A DNA stretch of 64,000 nt, taken from the NCBI GenBank assembly GCA_018239715.1, contig JAFEGW010000007.1, forward strand, positions 161,591-225,590, in the 5' to 3' direction. Made by a program: the position numbers and the translations under genes. The stretch is from Verrucomicrobiota bacterium (GTDB taxonomy: Bacteria; Chlamydiota; Chlamydiia; Chlamydiales; Rhabdochlamydiaceae). The notes under the pieces were generated by a model. It saw only the letters and a program-made list of their open reading frames with translations. It ran no database searches and had not been told where the DNA came from. Of this stretch, positions 18,501-26,960 are shown one piece after another (position 1 is the stretch's first letter; the number at the start of each line of letters is the position of its first letter).

Positions 18501-20826
18501 GATAACAGATTTTACAGAAGAAGAGATTTTTCGGAGCAGCTCTAAAGAAGAATTGAAGCGTCTAGCTGCGCGCGGACAGCTCATTTGGAAAGGGAAAAAA
18601 ATCGTTTTAGACCCTTTTACGGGATTAGAGTTTTTTTATCGGATTGTACCTGCCGGTGAGAAATATGCTGTCCATGCGAAAATGAAAATGGGATCGCGTG
18701 AAGAAGATCTCTCTTCTTGCGAAGCTGTTTTTGCCAAGGGAGCTCTGCAACATTCGATTTTCCGTTTTTGGAAAGAGGACATCGATCCCCAGTGGCTTCA
18801 ATCTCGTGTACTCGACTTACTCGAGCTTAAAGAGCTAATAGAAAAGCCCGATGTGCCGCAGCTGATATGGGACTGCCCCGTTCCCCGTTTTAAACCGGAT
18901 CCACTGCCGATTTTGAAATTAAAAGATCGGACAGGGGCTTTCGCCTCTCTTTGGATGGACTACGGCTTGCAGGGAAAGCACCCCATGAAAGGAACGCCCG
19001 AAGAAATTTTTTGGGAAAAAGATCTTCTGGAAACCGATTTTATGAAGAAAATTGTCGGCGAGTCTCACTATTATTGCCCGATGGACAAAGTCGTGAAAAG
19101 CTTGACCTTCCTACTCGATGTCGGATGGACAATTATCGATGCTCAAGGGAAAAAAGTCGTGCGGCAAGGTGCTGCGGACTGGGCAGCAGTATCCCAAGTG
19201 GATCATGTTTTAGTGAAGGGGAAGGTGGCTTATGGCCAGCACGCAGCGGATGTCAAAAATGTGATCGGGGCTTTTAACCGTCGCGACCGTTTTGTCAATT
19301 TAAGCGAGAGTGATGTCGGTCTCTTAGATTTCCCTGCAGAATGGACTGCTTTAGCTGAAGAGGAGATCGTGGCCGAAGGAATTGCTGTGAAACGTCATCA
19401 TGTGGGTCTTTTGGAAGACATCACGCCCCTTCCTCCCGAATATCAAGCCGCTGCATGGGAAGAAGTTTTGCTTTCAGACAATTTTCTGGGAAAGTTATTT
19501 GATTATCAGCGCAAGGGGGTTCAGTGGCTTTCGTATCTCTTCCGCTCCCGTTTTGGGGGTCTCTTAGCCGATGAGATGGGACTCGGGAAAACGATCCAAG
19601 TCCTTGCGTTTTTATCGACATTAAAAATCACGCAGCCTGTCCTCATCGTCATGCCGGTTTCACTTTTGTTTAACTGGAAAAAAGAGTTTGAAAAGTTTGT
19701 CCCCTCATTACAGGTCTATGTACATAGGGGAGAAGATCGACTTCTAGATTTGGAAAAACTGAAAGAGCAAAAGGTGATTTTAACTTCCTATGCCCAGCTT
19801 CGCATCGATCGGCTGCTCTTGGAATCAATGGACTTTGAGGCTCTCATCTTAGATGAAGCCCAAGCGATTAAAAATCCCGATTCGTTGACTGCGCAAATTG
19901 CCTGCCGGCTTAGAAGTCCTTTTAGATTGGCCCTGACGGGAACGCCTGTTGAAAATCGGTATGAGGATCTCTGGTCGCTCTTCCGGTTTTTAATGCCCAC
20001 CCTCTTAGGAGAGCGGAAGGAAGCCCCCGTGCTCGAGCGTGTCCGGAAAAAAATCCGTCCCTTTACTTTAAGGCGAACCAAAATCGATGTGAACTTGCAG
20101 CTTCCTGAAAAGCAAGAGCAGATGGTATGGATCGGTTGGGACGAAGATCAGAGATCTTTTTACGACCAATATTTAAAAGAAAAAAGAAATGCTCTGGTAC
20201 AAAAGGTCCAAGCTCAGGGGATCTCTTCCCAGAAAATGGAGATTTTAGAATTGATTCTCCGGATCCGGCAAATCTGCTGCCATCCGCAGCTGGTCTCGGG
20301 AGAATATGCCGGTGAGAGTGCGAAATTTGAGAGGGTATGTAACGACCTGGAAGAGGCGATATCGACAGGCCACAAAATCTTGCTCTATAGTCAATTCACC
20401 TCCGTGCTGGGTTTTTTTAGGAAATGGATGGAGGAAAAAAATTACAGCTATGCCTATCTCGACGGACAGACCCAAGACCGAGAAAAAGCTGTCGAGCTGT
20501 TCCGCTCGGATCCAAATATACAGGTTTTCTTGATGAGCCTCAAAGCGGGAGGAGTCGGACTTAACCTTCAGGTGGCCGATTATGTCTTTCTCTATGATCC
20601 TTGGTGGAACGAAGCAGCAGAGCGGCAAGCCATCGATAGAGCTCACCGTGTGGGCCAAAAGAATAAAGTCATCGCTCGCAAGTACCTTATGGCTGAAAGT
20701 ATTGAGGAAAAAATCTTGAAGCTGCAAGGGGTCAAACAATCGCTCTCAGAAAATTTACTTGAGTTTGAAGGGGAAATACAGCCGATCAGCTTAGAAGATC
20801 TTTATACGCTCCTAGAAACTATTTAG
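18499..20826 (+). CDS. SNF2-family helicase
   Basis: A 775-residue SWI2/SNF2 ATPase from ATG 18499. Motif I (ADEMGLGKT) lies near residue 357, motif II (LDEAQAIKNP) near 451, and motif III (ALTGTPVENRYEDLWS) near 475. The C-terminal lobe has SLKAGGVGLNLQ and the QAIDRAHRVGQ motif near residue 715. The first 340 residues are less conserved. SNF2 ATPases translocate on double-stranded DNA. Bacterial ones probably affect transcription or repair. Chlamydiae typically encode such proteins. The upstream open frame is antisense to the divergent gene, so I placed the start where homology begins. It ends 8 nt inside the convergent next gene. Confidence 0.88.
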   Translation: MITDFTEEEIFRSSSKEELKRLAARGQLIWKGKKIVLDPFTGLEFFYRIVPAGEKYAVHAKMKMGSREEDLSSCEAVFAKGALQHSIFRFWKEDIDPQWLQSRVLDLLELKELIEKPDVPQLIWDCPVPRFKPDPLPILKLKDRTGAFASLWMDYGLQGKHPMKGTPEEIFWEKDLLETDFMKKIVGESHYYCPMDKVVKSLTFLLDVGWTIIDAQGKKVVRQGAADWAAVSQVDHVLVKGKVAYGQHAADVKNVIGAFNRRDRFVNLSESDVGLLDFPAEWTALAEEEIVAEGIAVKRHHVGLLEDITPLPPEYQAAAWEEVLLSDNFLGKLFDYQRKGVQWLSYLFRSRFGGLLADEMGLGKTIQVLAFLSTLKITQPVLIVMPVSLLFNWKKEFEKFVPSLQVYVHRGEDRLLDLEKLKEQKVILTSYAQLRIDRLLLESMDFEALILDEAQAIKNPDSLTAQIACRLRSPFRLALTGTPVENRYEDLWSLFRFLMPTLLGERKEAPVLERVRKKIRPFTLRRTKIDVNLQLPEKQEQMVWIGWDEDQRSFYDQYLKEKRNALVQKVQAQGISSQKMEILELILRIRQICCHPQLVSGEYAGESAKFERVCNDLEEAISTGHKILLYSQFTSVLGFFRKWMEEKNYSYAYLDGQTQDREKAVELFRSDPNIQVFLMSLKAGGVGLNLQVADYVFLYDPWWNEAAERQAIDRAHRVGQKNKVIARKYLMAESIEEKILKLQGVKQSLSENLLEFEGEIQPISLEDLYTLLETI

Positions 20827-22429
20827 CGAGATTGCATTCGATGAAGTCGATGAAGTCTTGAGCTTGGATATTGCGTTCAGCAGTAACGCCGAATTCGCCT
20901 TTAAAAATTAGCCAATCCGCATATTGAGGGTTAACTCGAATACCTCGTAAGTGACATGTAAAAGGGACCTTCCATGTTGTCCATTGAATAGTGAGAGACC
21001 CCGTTTCGAATTCCAGATATCCCTTATCACTTTCTAAATTAAACTTGCCCTTTACTTCTTTTCCGATATGAAGGGTGGTTCCAACAGCTGGTTTTAAATT
21101 ATCTATTGTAGCTTTTGTTTTGCCGGCGGGAAGTTTTGTTAAAGGGATCTTTTTTTCTTGAGCAAAAGTCAGCTTAAATCTTCCTGTTTCCATATCCATT
21201 TCGCAAGATTTCAAGTCGTTCATAGGAAACACTCTCTTGAGTATAAAATTTCCAAAATATTGAGTTTCATGAGGATCATCCTTTGGATGACGCGGAAATT
21301 GAACTTCCGTGGAAGAAAACTGAACCATAAATAGAGATTTTAACGCTGATAGGTGTCTTTCGGATTCGGGGATTTCTGCGGGTATAAAGACAGGTTTATC
21401 AGGTGTAGGAGCAGCAAGAGGAGCCATCTCTCTTTGATGGATGACGATGAAATCATCTTCTTTTTTCTTTGTTGGAGGAAGTGTTTTAGTTTCTTGCAGC
21501 GCTGCAGAAGCATTTTCTTCTGCATTTTTTAAAGAGGAAGGAAGCTCCTTAGGGAATGAAAAATCATCTGGAAGCAGAGGTTCGGTGATCGGTTCTAGTT
21601 GTAAATTTGGATAATGTCTTAATGGGGTGTCCGGAGTTTGGAGCACTTTTTGTAAATGCTGTCCTTTTTCGGATGAAGGATCTCTGTATTCTAGGTTCTC
21701 GAGATAAATATCATCCTCAGCTGCAGTGCGTTGTAATGGAGTATCCCGGGTCTCTTGCGTACTGCTAGGAGTGGGAATTTCAGATGCTTCATGGAGCACG
21801 ACGACAGGCAAACTCATGTTGATCTTAGGAGCTGGCATGCTAGGCTTCTCTTTCAAAGTTTCACGAACTTCATGTTCCGTTACAGGTAATTTTTCTACAC
21901 GCGACTTAGGTTCTAGTGGAGGTTTGGATGAGTTGTCTATAGTACCAGGGGCAAAAGTAACTTTCTTAGAACCGCGAAGAGATTTTAACCAGTTCCAAAA
22001 GGCTGAGAGGGCTGTTGCGAAGGAAGTGAAGAGATTTTGAGGGAAAACGGTTGTTCCCATCGAAGACATCATATCGCGGCTTAAAGGGGCAGAGGCCATA
22101 GGGACAGGCTTTTTTTTCAAACCTGACGGGATAGGCGGAAGTTCCACAAAGGTTTTTTGCGTCTCGGGCTTCAGGTTCTGAATGTGGATTTGAACATTGT
22201 CAGAGAAAATTCTCATGCTGTACTTTTCAGATCCAGGCCGCTGCACGAGAGTCACGTTAAACTCTCCTGAATGACGAATTTTCTCGTAAGCCTCTTTATT
22301 GGTCTTTTCCAGCCCTTTAAAAAGCTGGTGCATGCCGGAGATAACGCGTGTAGATTGGATAGGATGAGCGTTTCTGAGACCTAGGCCAGCGGATGTCTGG
22401 TGAAATGAAAATCTAATAGGTTTAGTCAT
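20819..22429 (-). CDS. Large hypothetical protein with Pro/Ser-rich linker
   Basis: A 536-residue protein with no recognised domain. The N-terminal 95 residues look globular (LFKGLEKTNKEAYEKIRH, then VTLVQRPGSEKYSM). Residues 95-340 are rich in Pro, Ser, Glu and Thr and probably disordered. The C-terminal 190 residues look beta-rich and folded. There is no signal peptide or membrane segment. This architecture is common among chlamydial type III effectors, but nothing here proves secretion. It is flanked by an AT-rich region upstream and overlaps the SNF2 gene by 8 nt at its end. Confidence 0.7.
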   Translation of the reverse strand: MTKPIRFSFHQTSAGLGLRNAHPIQSTRVISGMHQLFKGLEKTNKEAYEKIRHSGEFNVTLVQRPGSEKYSMRIFSDNVQIHIQNLKPETQKTFVELPPIPSGLKKKPVPMASAPLSRDMMSSMGTTVFPQNLFTSFATALSAFWNWLKSLRGSKKVTFAPGTIDNSSKPPLEPKSRVEKLPVTEHEVRETLKEKPSMPAPKINMSLPVVVLHEASEIPTPSSTQETRDTPLQRTAAEDDIYLENLEYRDPSSEKGQHLQKVLQTPDTPLRHYPNLQLEPITEPLLPDDFSFPKELPSSLKNAEENASAALQETKTLPPTKKKEDDFIVIHQREMAPLAAPTPDKPVFIPAEIPESERHLSALKSLFMVQFSSTEVQFPRHPKDDPHETQYFGNFILKRVFPMNDLKSCEMDMETGRFKLTFAQEKKIPLTKLPAGKTKATIDNLKPAVGTTLHIGKEVKGKFNLESDKGYLEFETGSLTIQWTTWKVPFTCHLRGIRVNPQYADWLIFKGEFGVTAERNIQAQDFIDFIECNLAK

Positions 22430-22510
22430 AATATTATAATTTTTTTATACACTTATTATAACAAATTATTTAAATAAGCGATAGTTATAATATTAAATAT
22501 TCTAATCCGG

Positions 22511-22696
22511 TTAATTGCTTTCTTCTCGTTGATTTTCTTCTTCTATAAGCTCTTGAGCTGCAGCCTTTAAGGTCATGAGGCCTTGCTCGAACCCAATCTG
22601 TTTGAGAAGCTGATCTAAATAATTTAGCTCTGTAAGTAATTGATCGTTAATGGTTTCAAGCTCGGAAATCCTTTTGAGCATCTTTTCTTTTTCCAT
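22511..22696 (-). CDS. Small coiled-coil protein (SlyX-like)
   Basis: A 61-residue protein with a very strong AAAGGAGG ribosome site. The whole length is a heptad-patterned helix (LKRISELETINDQLLTELNYL), ending in an acidic tail. It resembles SlyX or small chlamydial coiled-coil proteins but lacks a signature. It is divergent from the small lipoprotein gene with about 70 nt between them. Confidence 0.7.
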   Translation of the reverse strand: MEKEKMLKRISELETINDQLLTELNYLDQLLKQIGFEQGLMTLKAAAQELIEEENQREESN

Positions 22697-22768
22697 AATA
22701 TCCTCCTTTATGTAAAGTCATATTTTGAGTGATGCAAAAACCGTGCCAAGAAAAAATAGGAGGAAAAT

Positions 22769-22942
22769 ATGAAGAAAGTATGCGCCGTTTTAGGAGTAGC
22801 TCTGTTAATGGGTTGTGGAGGAAACCAGGAGGATGTTTGCGGTAAAAAAGTCGCAAAACAAACAGCTCCTGTGGTCGAGCAGAAAGCCGTTGCTCAAGAG
22901 CAGGCACCTGGGGTGGAGTCTTCTGTAACACCTTCAAAATGA
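22769..22942 (+). CDS. Tiny lipoprotein (57 residues)
   Basis: An ATG at 22769 follows a strong TAGGAGG. The 57-residue product starts with a lipoprotein signal (MKKVCAVLGVALLMG-C), with lipobox LLMGC and the lipidated cysteine at 16. After cleavage about 40 residues remain, rich in Ala, Gln, Val and Glu, without clear structure. This resembles bacteriocin-release-type or entericidin-like small lipoproteins in size only. The last 49 nt lie antisense to the end of ogt, so the two genes are convergent. Strong ribosome site and lipobox together make it a likely real gene. Confidence 0.75.
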   Translation: MKKVCAVLGVALLMGCGGNQEDVCGKKVAKQTAPVVEQKAVAQEQAPGVESSVTPSK

Positions 22943-23379
22943 AGGAGCTGTCTTTTAATAGCAGGGTCGGGTGTATAGCACCCGATCCCTCCATCGGAAC
23001 GAATCACACGATGGCAGGGAATGAAGAGGGGGAAAAGATTGCCTCGGCAGATATTGCCGACAGCTCGGGCAGCCCGCGGGCTTCCTACGCCCTGAGCAAC
23101 CTCTTTATATGAGAGCACTGATCCCAGCGGGATCTTCTGTAGAAATCTAAGAACCTCTCCTTGAAAGGTATTTCCAGCAAGCGGCAAAGGCATGGAGGAC
23201 CATTTTTTTTGGGAATAATTCTTAAGCCAAGTGACGAAAATCTCCACTTGGTCTTTAGGGCAAGACCCCGGATCTAGCGAGAAATTGCGGGAAGGAGAAA
23301 GGCTGACTCGCTCAAGTGAGCCAGCCTCGTAGTGGAGCTGCACCCGAATGCCGGGTTTAGAGCCTATGATAATTACCAT
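22894..23379 (-). CDS. ogt: Methylated-DNA-protein cysteine methyltransferase
   Basis: A 161-residue suicide DNA-repair protein that transfers the methyl group from O6-methylguanine to its own cysteine. The active site IPCHRVI has the acceptor Cys122. The helix-turn-helix with GSPRAARAVGNICRGN precedes it. The N-terminal part is shortened compared with E. coli Ogt. The start overlaps the upstream YwqK-like gene by 7 nt. In C. trachomatis an ada/ogt gene lies near pheT as here, as I recall. Confidence 0.92.
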   Translation of the reverse strand: MVIIIGSKPGIRVQLHYEAGSLERVSLSPSRNFSLDPGSCPKDQVEIFVTWLKNYSQKKWSSMPLPLAGNTFQGEVLRFLQKIPLGSVLSYKEVAQGVGSPRAARAVGNICRGNLFPLFIPCHRVIRSDGGIGCYTPDPAIKRQLLHFEGVTEDSTPGACS

Positions 23380-24359
23380 GAGGCGGCAGGATTGATCTTG
23401 CCGATCATTTCATCGAGCCGGCTCAGTTCTTTCCATTTCGCATCTGAGACGCGCTCACCATCGTAGAAGTATTCGACTTGGACAACTCCGTCAGCGAAAT
23501 ACTTGGAGGGGCCGTGTTTTTTATCGTTTTCCCAGAGAATTTCTTGAGAAACCTTATTTCCATCGATGTAATGAATTTCCAGGCCGTTTTTGAGTCCATC
23601 GAGATAGTGGACGTCGACAGAGCGGGCGCCATTCTTATAGAAGGTTGTTTTTCCATGGAGTTTTCCATTCACATACTCTTTCACAGCCAGAGGCTCTCCG
23701 TTTTCGCTAAAGCTCTTCTTCTCGCCCTGCAAAACTCCACGCTGGTAAAGGGCGCTGCTTTCAGGATATCCGTTGGCATAGAAAGTATCTTGCTTCGAAA
23801 GATAGCCGTCCTCAAACTCTTCCCGGGCCAGCAAGACACCTTGAGGATCGCGGACGAGTCGAGTTCCTTTCCCTTTTTCAACGCGGGCTTCTATTTCGTT
23901 AAGCCGTGTGAAATATTGTCCTTCGACAAGCTCTTTCCCGACATATTCTTCGGTGCACATAGGAGTTCCATCGGCATATCTTCTCGTTGAAACGAAGCGC
24001 GAAGGGGATTGTTGGACATCTTCACGGAGGGGCATTCCCGACAAATCATAGGTGATTTTTTTGACTAAGATGCCATTATTGTAGAGGAAGTAAGACTCGA
24101 CTGTCTGGCTGTTAGGGAATGTATGGGTCGAGGCGCCGTGAAGCACTCCATTTTCATAGGTCGATGTGATTGTCACACCGTTTTTGAGATTCGTGATGAC
24201 TTGGCCAGGGTATTTCTTCCCTTCAAATTCATCTTTTGAAACAGCATATCCATATTTATGGACATAACGTTGTGAAACGACGTTGTTGTCTTGCTGTTTT
24301 TGACTACATCCAACGAGCAATAGACCGAAGCAGCCCAATAAATAGAGAGTGCGGCTCAT
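23373..24359 (-). CDS. YwqK-like (MORN-type repeat) lipoprotein
   Basis: A 328-residue lipoprotein: the signal ends in the lipobox LLVGC at residues 14-18. The mature part consists of repeated units of the type NG-x(8)-Y-x-NG-x-LHG (for example TYENGVLHGAS, FYKNGARSVDVHYLDG). These are the MORN-like/YwqK repeats annotated as toxin_YwqK. Such repeats form beta-hairpin arrays. The cellular role in Chlamydiae is unknown; an outer-membrane or periplasmic scaffold is likely given the lipid anchor. It is translationally coupled to ogt (7-nt overlap). Confidence 0.8.
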   Translation of the reverse strand: MSRTLYLLGCFGLLLVGCSQKQQDNNVVSQRYVHKYGYAVSKDEFEGKKYPGQVITNLKNGVTITSTYENGVLHGASTHTFPNSQTVESYFLYNNGILVKKITYDLSGMPLREDVQQSPSRFVSTRRYADGTPMCTEEYVGKELVEGQYFTRLNEIEARVEKGKGTRLVRDPQGVLLAREEFEDGYLSKQDTFYANGYPESSALYQRGVLQGEKKSFSENGEPLAVKEYVNGKLHGKTTFYKNGARSVDVHYLDGLKNGLEIHYIDGNKVSQEILWENDKKHGPSKYFADGVVQVEYFYDGERVSDAKWKELSRLDEMIGKINPAASW

Positions 24360-24387
24360 GAAAACCTTCCTTTAGAGTATGTTTACA

Positions 24388-24441
24388 AATCTAAGTTTGG
24401 GGTTATTTCATAGAAAATAAAAGGAACCCAAAACTTAGATT
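24388..24441. repeat. Inverted repeat, 17-bp arms
   Basis: Arms at 24388-24404 and 24425-24441 (AATCTAAGTTT and its complement outermost) pair with one mismatch across a 20-nt loop. No T-tract follows on either strand, so it is not a typical terminator. It lies just upstream of the YwqK-like gene. Confidence 0.7.
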
Positions 24442-24490
24442 ACAAAGTTAGAAATTTCTTAAAAGTGAAACGCCTAAATTTGTGAATGCT

Positions 24491-24518
24491 CTAGTACACT
24501 TTTAAAACCGTGTACTAG
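24491..24518 (-). terminator. Stem-loop just after pheT
   Basis: CTAGTACAC (24491-24499) and GTGTACTAG (24510-24518) form a perfect 9-bp stem with a 10-nt loop, placed 3 nt past the pheT stop codon. There is no T-run, so it may instead be an RNA-processing or stabilising hairpin. Confidence 0.45.
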
Positions 24519-24521
24519 GCC

Positions 24522-26909
24522 TCATAATAAGCAATCGCGCAACTTTTCCGCTACAGAATGTGTGAGTTTTTGGTGTTCTTGCTCGACAGCCTCGAAAGAC
24601 ATGGTCTTGGCCGGGTCGCGATAACGGAAGCGGAAAGTGACATTTTTTCGGTCTTTGCCCAATTGGTCGCTCGTATAGAGATCTAAAAGATAAAAATGTT
24701 CTAAGAAAGGAGATTTTGTCCGTTCCATTGCCTGCAAAACAGTGGCGATAGGAACATTTTCTTTTAAAGTGAGTGTCCAATCTCTTTCGGAAGAGGGGAA
24801 CGCTGCGAGCTCGGAAAAAAGGCGCGCTTTTTTCTTTAAGGGCAGGATCTCGTGCAGGTTCAGTTCTGCGAAGTAAACGCGCTGTTGGATATCGAGTTTC
24901 AGGAGTAGCTCTGGATGGATCTCTCCCATCACGCCGATCGTTATATCTCCGCTTTTGACTTTGATTTGACGCCAGGGATGGAGCGTGTCTAGATGGGAAG
25001 GCTCAAAGCTGTACCTTGCCAGGCGTAAGCTCTCGCAGAGATTTTCAAGGAGGGCCTTCAAATCGTAAAAATCGACATCGTGCGGCTTTCTGTCGAAATG
25101 GTGAGGGCGGGTTTTCCCTGTCAGAATAATGCCGGCGCAGGAAGCTTCTTGCAGTTCATTTTTTTCACGAAAGTGGATCCGGCCGACTTCAAAGGCAGCC
25201 ATTGTATCGATTTGATGATTCAAGTTATGCTTCACGGTTTGGAGTAAACCTCCGAGAAGTGAAGTCCGGAGCGTCGATTGATCCACAGAACGGGGATGGA
25301 GCACGTGGATAGTGCTATTTTCCGGAAGGCCTTTTTCCATCGTGAGTTGAGCTAGAGCGGGGCTAATGAGGTCGCAAGTGATGCACTCTTGCAGACCTTG
25401 CTCTAATAAAAGAGAGCGCGTTTCTTTTTCCAAGCGGTAGATCGGCGCATCGGGAAGCGTAGAGCCCGTGTAGGAAGGCCTGCCGCGAGGGATATTATTA
25501 TAACCAAAGAGGCGTGCGGCCTCTTCGATAAGGTCAATTTCCTGTTGAAGGTCATTCCGATAGGTTGGAACTGCCACTTCTAAAAGATCTTGAGAAGTTG
25601 TTTTCACCTGCATTTCAAGTCTTTCAAAAAGTGCAGCGGCTTCGCCAAGACTTAAGGAAAATCCGAGGATTTGTTTGAGCCTTTCAAGTCTGCATGCAAT
25701 GACCCTGGGGACAAAGTCTTGCTGCTTAATGTCAACGAGAGGATGGATTTCTCCGCCGGCGATTTGCTCTATCAGCTCTGCTGCACGATTTAAAGCATGC
25801 ACCACGTTGCCGCCATCGATCCCGCGATCGAAGCGGTAAGAGGCGTCGGTTTTGAGGTCGAGCAGGCGGCTCGTCTTGCGGATGGAGCCTGCATCAAAAA
25901 CCGCCGATTCAATGAGAATATTCGTGGTTTTCTCGGTTGCAGCCGAAGAAGATCCGCCCATAATGCCGGCAAGGGCTAGCGGTTTCTCGCTATCTTGAAT
26001 TAAAAGTGTTTGAGGGGGGATTTCCCGTTTCTGCCCGTCGAGCGTTTCCAGAGATAAAGGCCTGTTTGCAGGAGCGACCACAATTTTTTGGTCGATTTTA
26101 TCGAGATCGAAAATATGGAGCGGCTGACCCAGTTCCCACATGACATAGTTGCCGATGTCGACGATATTGTTGATGGGTCGAAGGCCGCAAGCGAGGAGCC
26201 GTTTTTGAAGCCAATCGGGAGAAGGGCCGACTTTAATTTGCGTCATAATCCGGCAAGCGTAGCGAGGGCAAAGACGAGGGTCGGCGACTTCCACAACCAT
26301 TTTTTTGGAGCCGGTTTCTTTCAAATGCGAAGCAGGACGGCGGGCGCGTGTCTTATAGGCCGCGGCAAGTTCCCGAGCGATTCCTAGGACGCTGAGCGCA
26401 TGGCCGAGATTCGGCGTCAAAGAAATATCGAAAACAGGATCGTTGACATGCTGGGACAAATCACTGCCTAGAGGAAGATCGGATGAAAGTTCGATAATTT
26501 TTCCGTCGCTCTCTTCGGATAGCTGAAGTTCCGAGGAAGCGCAAAGCATGCCTTCGGATTCAACATCCCGGAGTTTGCTTTTTTTGATTTTCCATTTTTT
26601 CCCTTCTTCATCGGTCAGCTCGGCGCCCACGCGTGCAAAGGCGACAAAGATTCCCTCGCGGCAATTGGGAGCCCCGCACACAACTTGGTATTCTTGCATG
26701 CCATCGGTCACCCGGGCAACCCGCAGCCGGTCCGCATTGGGATGCTGCTCGGCTTGGAGGACTTTCCCGACAACAATGCCTGTAAAAGAAGTTGTCATAC
26801 CAGTGATCTTTTCGACTTCAATTCCTAGCAGTGTTAAAGTCTCAGCGATCTCTTGTGGAGTGGCCGCAAGGGGTAAAAAATCTTTTAACCATGAGAGAGG
26901 GACTTTCAT
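24522..26909 (-). CDS. pheT: Phenylalanyl-tRNA synthetase beta subunit
   Basis: The 795-residue beta chain of bacterial (alpha-beta)2 PheRS. An N-terminal tRNA-binding EMAP-like OB domain spans about residues 40-150. The B3/B4 editing domain follows, then B5 (QKREIPPQTL region onward) and the catalytic-like core. The C-terminal FDX-ACB anticodon-binding domain is seen in FPSSERDWTLTL and VTFRFRYRDPAKTMS. Length is normal. The alpha subunit gene pheS is not in the window. It is divergent from the LysM gene, with about 50 nt between starts. Confidence 0.96.
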   Translation of the reverse strand: MKVPLSWLKDFLPLAATPQEIAETLTLLGIEVEKITGMTTSFTGIVVGKVLQAEQHPNADRLRVARVTDGMQEYQVVCGAPNCREGIFVAFARVGAELTDEEGKKWKIKKSKLRDVESEGMLCASSELQLSEESDGKIIELSSDLPLGSDLSQHVNDPVFDISLTPNLGHALSVLGIARELAAAYKTRARRPASHLKETGSKKMVVEVADPRLCPRYACRIMTQIKVGPSPDWLQKRLLACGLRPINNIVDIGNYVMWELGQPLHIFDLDKIDQKIVVAPANRPLSLETLDGQKREIPPQTLLIQDSEKPLALAGIMGGSSSAATEKTTNILIESAVFDAGSIRKTSRLLDLKTDASYRFDRGIDGGNVVHALNRAAELIEQIAGGEIHPLVDIKQQDFVPRVIACRLERLKQILGFSLSLGEAAALFERLEMQVKTTSQDLLEVAVPTYRNDLQQEIDLIEEAARLFGYNNIPRGRPSYTGSTLPDAPIYRLEKETRSLLLEQGLQECITCDLISPALAQLTMEKGLPENSTIHVLHPRSVDQSTLRTSLLGGLLQTVKHNLNHQIDTMAAFEVGRIHFREKNELQEASCAGIILTGKTRPHHFDRKPHDVDFYDLKALLENLCESLRLARYSFEPSHLDTLHPWRQIKVKSGDITIGVMGEIHPELLLKLDIQQRVYFAELNLHEILPLKKKARLFSELAAFPSSERDWTLTLKENVPIATVLQAMERTKSPFLEHFYLLDLYTSDQLGKDRKNVTFRFRYRDPAKTMSFEAVEQEHQKLTHSVAEKLRDCLL

Positions 26910-26960
26910 TAAACGATCCTTCTAGCTAAATTGTATAATATCTAAAACAGGATACCACAA

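Noticed and set aside
23373..24359. YwqK-like protein as antitoxin
   Set aside because: The antitoxin label of this repeat family is not supported here: it has a lipoprotein signal and no toxin partner.
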